This document shows positions 40,944-47,157 of a DNA stretch of 47,157 nucleotides, one piece after another. The position numbers and the translations under genes were made by a program. The first letter of the stretch is position 1, and each line of letters starts with the position of its first letter. Below the pieces are notes generated by a model, which was given only the letters and a program-made list of their open reading frames with translations, was not told where the DNA came from and did not search any database. The DNA is from an uncultured Eubacteriales bacterium (lineage in GTDB: Bacteria; Bacillota; Clostridia; UBA1381; UBA9506), in the NCBI GenBank assembly GCA_900545185.1, contig UQYH01000002.1:1-47157 (forward strand), read 5' to 3'.

Positions 40944-43562
40944 CTATTTTGCATCATACCAACTGCTGCCGGCATGCATATCCACGGCAAGGGGCACCGC
41001 AAGCGGCAGTACGTGTTCCATTTCCTCACACAAAATGCGCCCGGCGGTATCCTTTTCGTCAAGCGGCGCTTCTACAATCAATTCGTCGTGCACCTGCAAA
41101 ATCAGGCGAGACATCAGCCCTTCTTGCTTCAGACGGTGATACACGCGTACCATGGCCAGCTTAATAATATCGGCCGCGGTGCCCTGAATCGGTGTGTTCA
41201 GCGCGGCGCGTTCGCCAAAGGCGCGCATTTGGTAGTTAGAGGACGAAAGCTCCGGCAGCATACGTCTGCGGCCGAACAGTGTGGTGACATAGCCCTTTTC
41301 CTTAGCCTTTTCCACCACGTTTTTCATATAATCGCGCACTTTGGGAAAGCTGCCGAGGTAATCTTCAATATAGGCCTTGGCTTCGCGCATGGTAATGCCC
41401 AAATCCTGCGCCAGCGAAAATTCGCCCTTGCCGTAAATTAAGCCGAAGTTGACGGCCTTGGCAGCGGTGCGCATTTCGCTTGTCACATCCTTTGGGTCTA
41501 CGCCGAACAGCTTGGCGGCGGTGCTTGCGTGAATGTCCTTTCCGGCGGCAAAGGCTTCAATCATGGCTTCGTCGCCCGAAATATGCGCCAGCACACGCAG
41601 TTCGATCTGCGAATAGTCGGCATCCAGCAAAATGCAGCCCGGTGCGGCTACAAACATTTTGCGCATTTCCCGTCCCAGCGCCGTGCGGATGGGAATGTTT
41701 TGCAGGTTCGGTTCGGACGAACTGATGCGCCCCGTGACCGTAACGGTTTGATGAAAGCTTGAATGAATCCGTCCCGTATCGGGTTGTATAACAGCCTTTA
41801 AGCCCTCCACATAGGTGGAGTTAAGCTTGGTCAGCTGGCGATATTCCAATATTTTTTCAATAATGGGGTGTGCGCCCAGCAGCTTTTCCAAAGCGGCTGC
41901 GTTGGTCGAATAGCCCGTTTTGGTTTTTTTGCCGGATTTAAGCCCCAGCTTTTCAAATAAAATCGCGCCCAGCTGCTTGGGAGAGTTAATGTTAAATTCC
42001 TCGCCCGAAAGCTCGTAAATGGCTTGCGTTAAGGCCTCAATCTGTTCGGCCAGCATGCGGCCAAATTCCAAAAGGCGCTCCTTATCCACCAAAATGCCGT
42101 AGCTTTGCATGGCTGCCAACACCTCGGCAAGGGGCATTTCAATGGTTTGAAACAGATCCATGGCGCCTTCTTCCGTCAGCTGCCCGGATAAAACATCAAA
42201 CAAAACGGGCAGGGCGGCGGCCTGTTCGGCCAAGGCGTTTTGCGTTGGCTGAGGGGGTGCGTCAAAGGTCAGCTGTTCGCCTGCACGGTCAGCCGAAAGC
42301 GACAGCCCGGCATAGTCGCTGCAAAGCGCCGTCAGTTCATAATCGCGCCGTGCCGGGTCGATTAAATAGGCGGCAATGGCCGAATCGAACACGCGGCCGC
42401 GCAACGGCATGCCGCGCTCTGTCAAGTACAAATATTGCTCCTTGCAGCCGTGCGTAATTTTTTGTATGCTTTCGTTTCCGAACAGGTCGGCCAACGGCTT
42501 TTGCACAGCGTCCGTCAGGGTCACAAGATAAATTTTGTGACCGTCTGCCGTGAGTGCAAGGCTGTCTCTTTCGCGGTCGATCAGATAGTACAGCGAATCG
42601 GCGGCTGAAAGCGCTGCAAACTCGTCTGCTGTCGGCTCGGCCGCGGTAAAGTCAAGCGCCGGCACGGCAGCGGCAGAGGGCGCATCCCCCTGCGGCAGTT
42701 TTTTTAAAAAGCTTTTAAATTCCAAACGTGTATACAGGGCGCGCAGGGCTTCTGTATCGCCCGGCGCATCCTTTGCGTCCGCAAAATCCAACTCGATGGG
42801 TACGGCACAATCAATGGTTGCCAGGGTTTTGGATAAAAATGCGGTTTCACGGCTGTCCGTCAGCTTGGTGCGGACGGATTTTGTAATACTCGGTGCGTCT
42901 ATGTTTTCGTAAACGGCCTCCAGCGACTTAAATTCGGAAATCAGGGCAAGAGCACCCTTTTCACCGATGCCCTTCACACCGGGAATGTTATCCGAGGTAT
43001 CGCCCATAATGGCTTTTACATCAATAAATTCACGCGGTGTAACGCCGTATTTTTCAAACACATGCTGTGCATCGAAAATTTCTGTGTCGGTATTGCCCAT
43101 GCGTGTGGTAATCAAGTAGATGCGATTATCCTCTGTGGCGAGCTGCAAATCATCCTTATCGCCCGTTAAAATGCAGCAGGCAACATCACGCGCACTGCAC
43201 TGCGCGGCAACGGTGCCGATGATGTCATCGGCTTCATAGCCTTCTTTTTCCAAAATAGGGATGGAAAGCGCCGAAAGCACCTCTTTTAAAAGAGGAAGCT
43301 GCGGCACAAGCTCGGCCGGCATGGGGCGGCGCGTGGCCTTGTAGCCGTCAAACATTTTATGACGAAAGGTGGGCGCTTTTAAATCAAAGGCGGCCGCAAT
43401 GTAATCCGGCTTAATTTCTTCCTTATATTTATAAAAGATATTCAAAAATCCGTACACGGCGTTGGTATAGGTACCGTCCTTGGCCGTCAGCAGCCGAATA
43501 CCGTAAAAGGCACGGTTGATAATGCTGTTGGCATCAATCACTAAAAATTTTTCTTTTGGCAT
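40944..43562 (-). CDS. polA: DNA polymerase I
   Basis: Replication and repair polymerase. The 872 residues comprise the 5'-3' exonuclease domain (1-290: FLVIDANSIINRAFYG, GVKGIGEKGALALI), a degenerate 3'-5' exonuclease domain (300-470) and the polymerase domain with motif A LLDADYSQIELRVLAH, motif B RRMLPELSSSNYQMRAFGERAALNTPIQG and motif C QVHDELI. The proofreading residues (Asp-x-Glu of ExoI and the others) are not conserved, as in B. subtilis PolA, so it likely lacks proofreading. The ATG at 43562 has GAAGGG 9 nt upstream; the apbE stop lies 5 nt before it. Confidence 0.97.
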   Translation of the reverse strand: MPKEKFLVIDANSIINRAFYGIRLLTAKDGTYTNAVYGFLNIFYKYKEEIKPDYIAAAFDLKAPTFRHKMFDGYKATRRPMPAELVPQLPLLKEVLSALSIPILEKEGYEADDIIGTVAAQCSARDVACCILTGDKDDLQLATEDNRIYLITTRMGNTDTEIFDAQHVFEKYGVTPREFIDVKAIMGDTSDNIPGVKGIGEKGALALISEFKSLEAVYENIDAPSITKSVRTKLTDSRETAFLSKTLATIDCAVPIELDFADAKDAPGDTEALRALYTRLEFKSFLKKLPQGDAPSAAAVPALDFTAAEPTADEFAALSAADSLYYLIDRERDSLALTADGHKIYLVTLTDAVQKPLADLFGNESIQKITHGCKEQYLYLTERGMPLRGRVFDSAIAAYLIDPARRDYELTALCSDYAGLSLSADRAGEQLTFDAPPQPTQNALAEQAAALPVLFDVLSGQLTEEGAMDLFQTIEMPLAEVLAAMQSYGILVDKERLLEFGRMLAEQIEALTQAIYELSGEEFNINSPKQLGAILFEKLGLKSGKKTKTGYSTNAAALEKLLGAHPIIEKILEYRQLTKLNSTYVEGLKAVIQPDTGRIHSSFHQTVTVTGRISSSEPNLQNIPIRTALGREMRKMFVAAPGCILLDADYSQIELRVLAHISGDEAMIEAFAAGKDIHASTAAKLFGVDPKDVTSEMRTAAKAVNFGLIYGKGEFSLAQDLGITMREAKAYIEDYLGSFPKVRDYMKNVVEKAKEKGYVTTLFGRRRMLPELSSSNYQMRAFGERAALNTPIQGTAADIIKLAMVRVYHRLKQEGLMSRLILQVHDELIVEAPLDEKDTAGRILCEEMEHVLPLAVPLAVDMHAGSSWYDAK

Positions 43563-43567
43563 GTTAT

Positions 43568-44569
43568 TCATCCCTTCATTTGTATGGGTGTCATGGTTTC
43601 ATCTATCATAATCACGCGTTCGCACAGGTCAAAAAGCGGTTCCGCGCCGTCTTTACCCAGCACAAACAATGCGGTCGAGAGCATATCGGCCTGTGTGCCG
43701 TTTTGCGTAACAACCGTTACGCTTTTTAAGCCCGTGCGCGCCGGTTTGCCGGTTTTGGGGTCTAAAATGTGGTGATAACGCGTACCGTCCGCTTCAAAAT
43801 ATCGTTCATAATCTCCGGAGGTGACAACAAAACCATCCGAAAGGGTTACGGTATCAATCACCTCGCCGCGCGGCGCATCCGGCTTTTGCAGCCCGATGGT
43901 AAAAGGGCGTGTTTTGCGGCCTTTTATAAGGGACTGCCACACAGAGAGCGGCTTGCCGCCCATAACAGCCACATTGCCGCCCAAATCGAGGTATGCGCTT
44001 TGCACGTTGTGTTCACGCAGAATCCGCAGCGCCTCGTCTGCCGCGTAGCCCTTGGCCGCGCCGCCCAGGTCCAGGCGCGTGCCGCTTTTGGTTTTTGTCA
44101 CGGTGCAGCTTGCTTCATCCGCCAAAACCGTGTCAGGGCCGGTTTCGGCCAGTGCGGCACGCAGGGCGGCAGCACTCGGTACGGCGGCATGGTCTGTCCC
44201 AAAGCCCCATACATCCGAAACGGCCAGCAGGGTGCAGTCAAATGCGCCGCCCGAACGCTTTGAAAAAGAGAGTGCATTTTGCAAAAGCACGCACAGCTCA
44301 CGGCTGACGGGAATCGGCTCTCCGGCCGGTGCGGCGTTCAGACGCGCGAGGTCGCTTTGCGGATTGTGCACATTCAACATGGCGTCCAGCTCGTGAAAGC
44401 GTTTAAAAACGGCGCTGACAGCCGCTTTGCCGTGCCTGCCGTAGGCGGTCACCGTCATTATGGTATCCATTAAAAATTCTGTTTGCGTGGTTGTGCCGGG
44501 GGTATATCGTCCGCCGAGAATCAGCGCCAAAAGCACCAAAATCGCGGCAATGCGCCTTGCATGCTTCAT
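43568..44569 (-). CDS. apbE: FAD:protein FMN transferase ApbE
   Basis: Attaches FMN to Thr/Ser of exported flavoproteins such as the RnfG/NqrC subunits. The 333-residue protein has an N-terminal membrane anchor or signal (about 6-22) without a lipobox Cys. It shows the FAD-binding RLDLGGAAKGYAADEAL and AYLDLGGNVAVMGGKP motifs, then TSGDYERYF and HHILDPKTGKPA. The length is typical. Its target genes are not in the window. It lies between the lytic transglycosylase gene and polA on one strand. Confidence 0.95.
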   Translation of the reverse strand: MKHARRIAAILVLLALILGGRYTPGTTTQTEFLMDTIMTVTAYGRHGKAAVSAVFKRFHELDAMLNVHNPQSDLARLNAAPAGEPIPVSRELCVLLQNALSFSKRSGGAFDCTLLAVSDVWGFGTDHAAVPSAAALRAALAETGPDTVLADEASCTVTKTKSGTRLDLGGAAKGYAADEALRILREHNVQSAYLDLGGNVAVMGGKPLSVWQSLIKGRKTRPFTIGLQKPDAPRGEVIDTVTLSDGFVVTSGDYERYFEADGTRYHHILDPKTGKPARTGLKSVTVVTQNGTQADMLSTALFVLGKDGAEPLFDLCERVIMIDETMTPIQMKG

Positions 44570-44594
44570 ACAAAACTCCTTGGCTCTTTCATAC

Positions 44595-45155
44595 CTAATA
44601 TTTTCGGATTTTATACAAAAGCCGATACATTTTTTCGTGGTTTGTCACCTGCGTAATATAGCGGCGTGTTTCGGGATACGGCACGTAAAAAAGGGTTTTG
44701 CCGTCCTTCGAACAATCGGCATCGCCCAGCCAGCCGTCCACCGTGCCGGCGCCTGCGTTATAGGCGGCCAGCATGTTTTTAACGTTGCCCTCGTACAGGT
44801 TCAGCAAATAGGCCACATAATAACAGCCCATTTGAATGTTTAAGGCCGGCTCGGTGATGTCCTCGTACTGAAAGTCCGAAAACTCCATCCGTTCGGCCAG
44901 CCACAGCGCGGTGGGACGTGTGATTTGCATAAGCCCCGTCGCTTCTTTATGCGATACGGCATTTTCGTCGAAGTTGCTTTCGGATTTAATCATACTCATA
45001 ATTAAATAGGGGTCAACCTCATAGAGTGCGGCGTATTGCTTTATATAATCCATGTATTGCACCGAATACAGCATCCGTCCCAAATTGCCCAGGTTAAGCA
45101 GCAAAAGAATAAGGGCGGCCAGCAAAATCCGGCGTTTGACTTTTTGCTTTTTCAA
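44595..45155 (-). CDS. Lytic transglycosylase (SLT domain), membrane-anchored
   Basis: A 186-residue murein-cleaving enzyme with a short basic tail, one membrane helix (about 9-24) and an Slt70-type catalytic domain. The catalytic Glu lies in MIKSESNFDENAVS, followed by GLMQIT, and YNAGAGTVDGWL near the end. The TTG start at 45155 overlaps the coaE stop (TTGA) and has AAGGAG 9 nt upstream inside coaE, a clear translational coupling. It resembles B. subtilis YjbJ/CwlQ-size enzymes and probably remodels wall outside the membrane. Confidence 0.93.
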   Translation of the reverse strand: MKKQKVKRRILLAALILLLLNLGNLGRMLYSVQYMDYIKQYAALYEVDPYLIMSMIKSESNFDENAVSHKEATGLMQITRPTALWLAERMEFSDFQYEDITEPALNIQMGCYYVAYLLNLYEGNVKNMLAAYNAGAGTVDGWLGDADCSKDGKTLFYVPYPETRRYITQVTNHEKMYRLLYKIRKY

Positions 45156-45736
45156 TTGATTAGCTCCTTTAGCATGGTATCAACGGCGCGATAAAGCGCA
45201 GGGGTGCTGCCGTTGTTATACAAAATAAAGCGGCAGCGCTCGGTATAAAATGAATCTTCGGGCTGGGCGTTTATGCGTGCTTCGGCCTGCTCACGGCTTA
45301 AGCCGTCGCGCTCCGTAATGCGTGCGCAGCGCACGGCTTTTTCGGCCAAAACGGCGGCACAGGCCGTGCAAAGCACATCCAGCCCACATTCAAGCAGCAG
45401 CGGCGCGTCAATCACAATCAAAGAATTTTTTAAGGCCGCAAGCTGCCTGTTAATTTCTTCTATTATATATGTATGTGTGATATGGTTTAAAGTATTCAGC
45501 TTTTCGGGATCTGAAAATACCTGTTCCCCCAGTTTTTTTCGGTTTAAGCTGCCGTTTGGGAGCAAAATATCATCAAATGTGGCAGAAAGTTTTATCAGTG
45601 CAGGTTTGCCCGGCAAAACCACCGTGCGTGCAATGGCATCGGCATCAATCACGGCCGCGCCCTTTTGCACCAAATAGGCGGCAACGGTGCTTTTGCCGCA
45701 GCCCGTACCGCCGGTTAAGCCTAAAATGACGGACAT
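45152..45736 (-). CDS. coaE: Dephospho-CoA kinase
   Basis: Last step of coenzyme A synthesis: phosphorylates the 3'-hydroxyl of dephospho-CoA. The 194-residue P-loop kinase has GLTGGTGCGKST (residues 6-17), DADAIAR, VIDAPLLLECGLD and the lid region ARITERDGLSREQAEARI. The ATG at 45736 has AAGGAGG upstream. A longer reading to 45850 enters the previous gene and is rejected. A polA-coaE association is classical in Bacillota; here apbE and slt are inserted between them. Confidence 0.96.
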   Translation of the reverse strand: MSVILGLTGGTGCGKSTVAAYLVQKGAAVIDADAIARTVVLPGKPALIKLSATFDDILLPNGSLNRKKLGEQVFSDPEKLNTLNHITHTYIIEEINRQLAALKNSLIVIDAPLLLECGLDVLCTACAAVLAEKAVRCARITERDGLSREQAEARINAQPEDSFYTERCRFILYNNGSTPALYRAVDTMLKELIN

Positions 45737-45764
45737 TGCTGCCGCCTCCTTTTCTATGTTGTGT

Positions 45765-46475
45765 TTACAAAAATTTTGCCAGCTTTTCCATGGCGCGCTG
45801 GGGAGCGTCCTTAGAGTTTTTCCACGGCTCATCCTGATACCGATAGTCAAATTTTTTGGTAAACCAGTTCACTTCTTCGTTTATGCGCTTAAGATGTGTA
45901 AGCTCCAGCTTTGTTACGGCCTGCTTGGCCTCCTCACAGGCCTTGCCCGAAAGCTCACGGTCGGCACAGCGGAGCAGAAGCGCAAAATGCGGCAGGCAAA
46001 AGCCTTGTCCTTTTTCTACCTTCTTTTTAAAGTCCGGCTCGTTTTGATATAAGTACCAAAATACCTCGGCAAATTTTTCTAAGGTGTGCTGCAATTTATC
46101 GCAAATCAGGCAGCTTTGTTCATTGGCCGAAAGAGCCGCTTCAAGAGGGTTTTCCTCGGCTGCTTTTTTAAACAGGCCGCCCTTTTGCGGCGGCTGTGCG
46201 GCCGCCTTTTCCAGCTTTTGAATCAGCTCGTTTAAATGCGTATCCAGCACCAAAGCCAGGCTCAGCGCCTTCGATTCGTGGCTCATCATTTCAAAATGAC
46301 GGCGGCAATAGCCCTTTTCGTTCGAGATGATGCGGCTGTCCGGCTCCATCATGGACGCGCCGAGGGCGTACGTCACCTGTTCGGCCTCCAGCTTTTTTTC
46401 CAAGGTGCAAAAGGGACATTCACCGCCTTCGTTTAAGGCATCCGTTAAGGGAATGGTATATATTTTTTCTTTCAT
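45765..46475 (-). CDS. Cysteine-rich cytoplasmic protein, DUF6062-like
   Basis: A 236-residue protein without signal or membrane helices. It shows an internal duplication: ECPFC near residue 19 then YCRRHFEMM (about 57), repeated as SCLIC (about 121) then GFCLPHFALLL (about 155). The two C-x2-C + C-x2-H sets look like metal- or cluster-binding sites. Family name DUF6062 is my recollection of clostridial annotations, not tested. AACGGAG lies upstream of the ATG. It is the first gene of the minus-strand unit leading to coaE, slt, apbE and polA. Confidence 0.7.
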   Translation of the reverse strand: MKEKIYTIPLTDALNEGGECPFCTLEKKLEAEQVTYALGASMMEPDSRIISNEKGYCRRHFEMMSHESKALSLALVLDTHLNELIQKLEKAAAQPPQKGGLFKKAAEENPLEAALSANEQSCLICDKLQHTLEKFAEVFWYLYQNEPDFKKKVEKGQGFCLPHFALLLRCADRELSGKACEEAKQAVTKLELTHLKRINEEVNWFTKKFDYRYQDEPWKNSKDAPQRAMEKLAKFL

Positions 46476-46660
46476 ACAAGTCTCCGTTCTGTCGTTTGTA
46501 CGGCTTGTTGTTTTGTGTTTACGATTATGGTTTATATCGGAAAGGTCCGCGCCACGGCAAGCCTTTTTGCGTCCGTTGTGTTAATGTATTTTATTTGGGT
46601 ATTCCTCTTTCGCGTTTGGCACAATTTGTAATGTACGTAATTTTTTCGGCAATTCCGTAG
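46476..46660 (-). promoter_or_regulatory. Upstream region of the DUF6062-coaE-polA unit with promoter candidate
   Basis: A possible minus-strand promoter reads TTGCCG (46560-46555), 18 nt, TATAAA (46536-46531), about 55 nt upstream of the DUF6062-like gene. The region also has a fragment (CCACGGCAAGCC, near 46552) that resembles part of the repeat at 46661-46742. No gene is supported. Confidence 0.35.
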
Positions 46661-46742
46661 GGAACGGCCTGCGTCACGGTAAGCCTTTGGGTTCGCCGCG
46701 TTTTTTGTAAAACCACGGCTTCACCTTGTCGGCTGCCGTTCC
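46661..46742. repeat. Imperfect inverted-repeat element
   Basis: GGAACGGC (46661-46668) and GCCGTTCC (46735-46742) are perfect inverted ends of an ~82-bp segment. GTAAGCC and GGCTTCAC inside it can pair imperfectly. The size and ends resemble a small non-autonomous or interspersed palindromic element. No coding capacity. Confidence 0.5.
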
Positions 46743-46746
46743 TTCA

Positions 46747-46775
46747 TCCCACAAAACCCAATAGGTTTTGTGGGA
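46747..46775. repeat. Perfect 12-bp hairpin
   Basis: TCCCACAAAACC (46747-46758) is exactly complementary to GGTTTTGTGGGA (46764-46775) across a CAATA loop. No strong T tract follows on either strand, although TTTT lies 6 nt past the stem on the plus strand. It could be a weak terminator for a gene outside the window or a repeat end. Confidence 0.55.
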
Positions 46776-46815
46776 ACCCTGTTTTCGCGTTTTGCATTAG
46801 TTTGCATGTTTTTTC

Positions 46816-46842
46816 GGGACGACACATAGGTCGTTCCCTACA
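46816..46842. repeat. Dispersed GGAACGAC palindrome (copy B)
   Basis: GGGACGAC, ACATAG, GTCGTTCCC then TACAG: near-identical to the element at 15056-15084, differing at a few positions. One A is lost in the left arm. It lies just before the terminal palindrome array. Confidence 0.65.
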
Positions 46843-46851
46843 GATATTTTC

Positions 46852-47128
46852 ATGATACCACAATTATCCGATTTAAAATAGAGTCAAGGAAAATTGTGGT
46901 GCAATGAACACAACCTATTCAAATTCATTAAGGTATGTGTTCATTATACCACAATCATCCGATTAAAAATAAATTCAGGAAGATTGTGGTGCAATAGTCG
47001 TTTCCGATTTTATATTCATTCGGTTACGACTATTATACCACAAATTTTCATTATAAAATTGATTCAAAGAAATTTGTGGTGCAATGAACACAACCTATTC
47101 AAATTCATTAAGGTATGTGTTCATTATA
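46852..47128 (-). promoter_or_regulatory. Four -10-like motifs in the array, minus strand
   Basis: Read on the minus strand, each B copy gives the extended -10 TGTGGTATAAT: TATAAT at 47128-47123, 47037-47032 and 46948-46943, and TATCAT at 46857-46852. A TTGAAT/TTGACT-like hexamer sits 24 nt upstream of the -10 in most units, too far for a standard promoter. If active they would transcribe toward the DUF6062-coaE-polA unit. Confidence 0.4.
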
Positions 47129-47135
47129 CCACAAT
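46855..47135. repeat. Tandem array of alternating palindromes, 90-bp period
   Basis: Motif R (ATTGTGGTGCAAT) occurs at 46893, 46983 and 47073 (the last begins with T), exactly 90 bp apart. Its inverted partner B (ATTATACCACAAT) occurs at 46943, 47032 and 47123, with a partial copy at 46855-46864. R and B alternate, separated by 36-37 nt spacers with complementary ends (GAACACA/TGTGTTC in units 1 and 3, AGTCGT/ACGACT in unit 2) and by 27-28 nt AT-rich linkers. The R-spacer-B blocks of units 1 and 3 are identical over 62 of 63 bp. It is not a CRISPR; the closest pattern is a BIME-like array. Confidence 0.85.
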
Positions 47136-47157
47136 GTTTTAGAAAGGAAAACCGCCG

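Noticed and set aside
46855..47135. CRISPR array
   Set aside because: The spacer-like parts are themselves palindromic and two of the three are identical; no cas gene is visible. Repeat and spacer lengths and the alternating inversion do not fit.
46894..47142. 82-residue reading frame through the palindrome array
   Set aside because: Its sequence is repetitive because of the 90-bp repeats, has no ribosome binding site and resembles no protein; the DNA structure explains it.

Overview
The window is a compact chromosomal segment of an anaerobic, low-to-mid GC Bacillota, most likely an uncultured gut Clostridia (Oscillospiraceae or Christensenellales type). This rests on RNase J, WhiA, MraZ, the DUF1290 and DUF881 division proteins, a PASTA-domain class B penicillin-binding protein, a TPP-controlled thiM-thiE-thiD-cytX salvage operon, a YtrA-type GntR/ABC module, RqcH and a DUF6062-like protein. 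MurE carries the DNPR motif, so the wall is meso-DAP type. No rRNA, tRNA, phage or transposase gene was found.

Layout. (1) 0.1-9.9 kb, + strand: RNase J, MetK, a PhoB-like response regulator and histidine kinase, cysteine desulfurase, MATE exporter, CAP-domain protein, shikimate kinase and a HIT protein. (2) 9.9-13.7 kb, +: a sigma-A promoter, TPP riboswitch and intrinsic terminator, then thiM-thiE-thiD-cytX. (3) 13.8-29.6 kb, -: the division and cell wall (dcw) cluster, in transcription order mraZ, rsmH, ftsL-like, PBP, murE, murF, mraY, ftsW, murG, murA, divIB, DUF881, sbp, ftsZ. It lacks murD, murC, murB and ftsA, and no spoIIGA-sigE-sigG follows ftsZ. (4) 29.9-37.3 kb, +: YtrA-like regulator with its operator, ABC ATPase, large membrane protein, VanR/VanS-like two-component system, a mutarotase-like protein and RdgB. 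(5) 37.3-46.5 kb, -: a candidate small RNA, rqcH, rseC, whiA, polA, apbE, a lytic transglycosylase, coaE and a DUF6062-like gene. (6) 46.5-47.16 kb: non-coding and repeat rich, ending in a 90-bp-period array of alternating palindromes.

How the genes work together. The dcw block makes the lipid II precursor steps (MurA, MurE, MurF, MraY, MurG) and the septal machine (FtsW, PBP, DivIB, FtsL-like, FtsZ). It starts at a promoter bearing two MraZ boxes. The thiamine block salvages thiazole and HMP under TPP control. The YtrA/ABC/TCS block looks like an envelope-stress or antimicrobial-response module.

The most unusual parts are non-coding: the terminal palindrome array with covarying arms and a repeated TGTGGTATAAT motif, a promoter-to-terminator small RNA candidate near 37.4 kb, a branched fold in the murA leader, and a family of palindromes placed next to stop codons.
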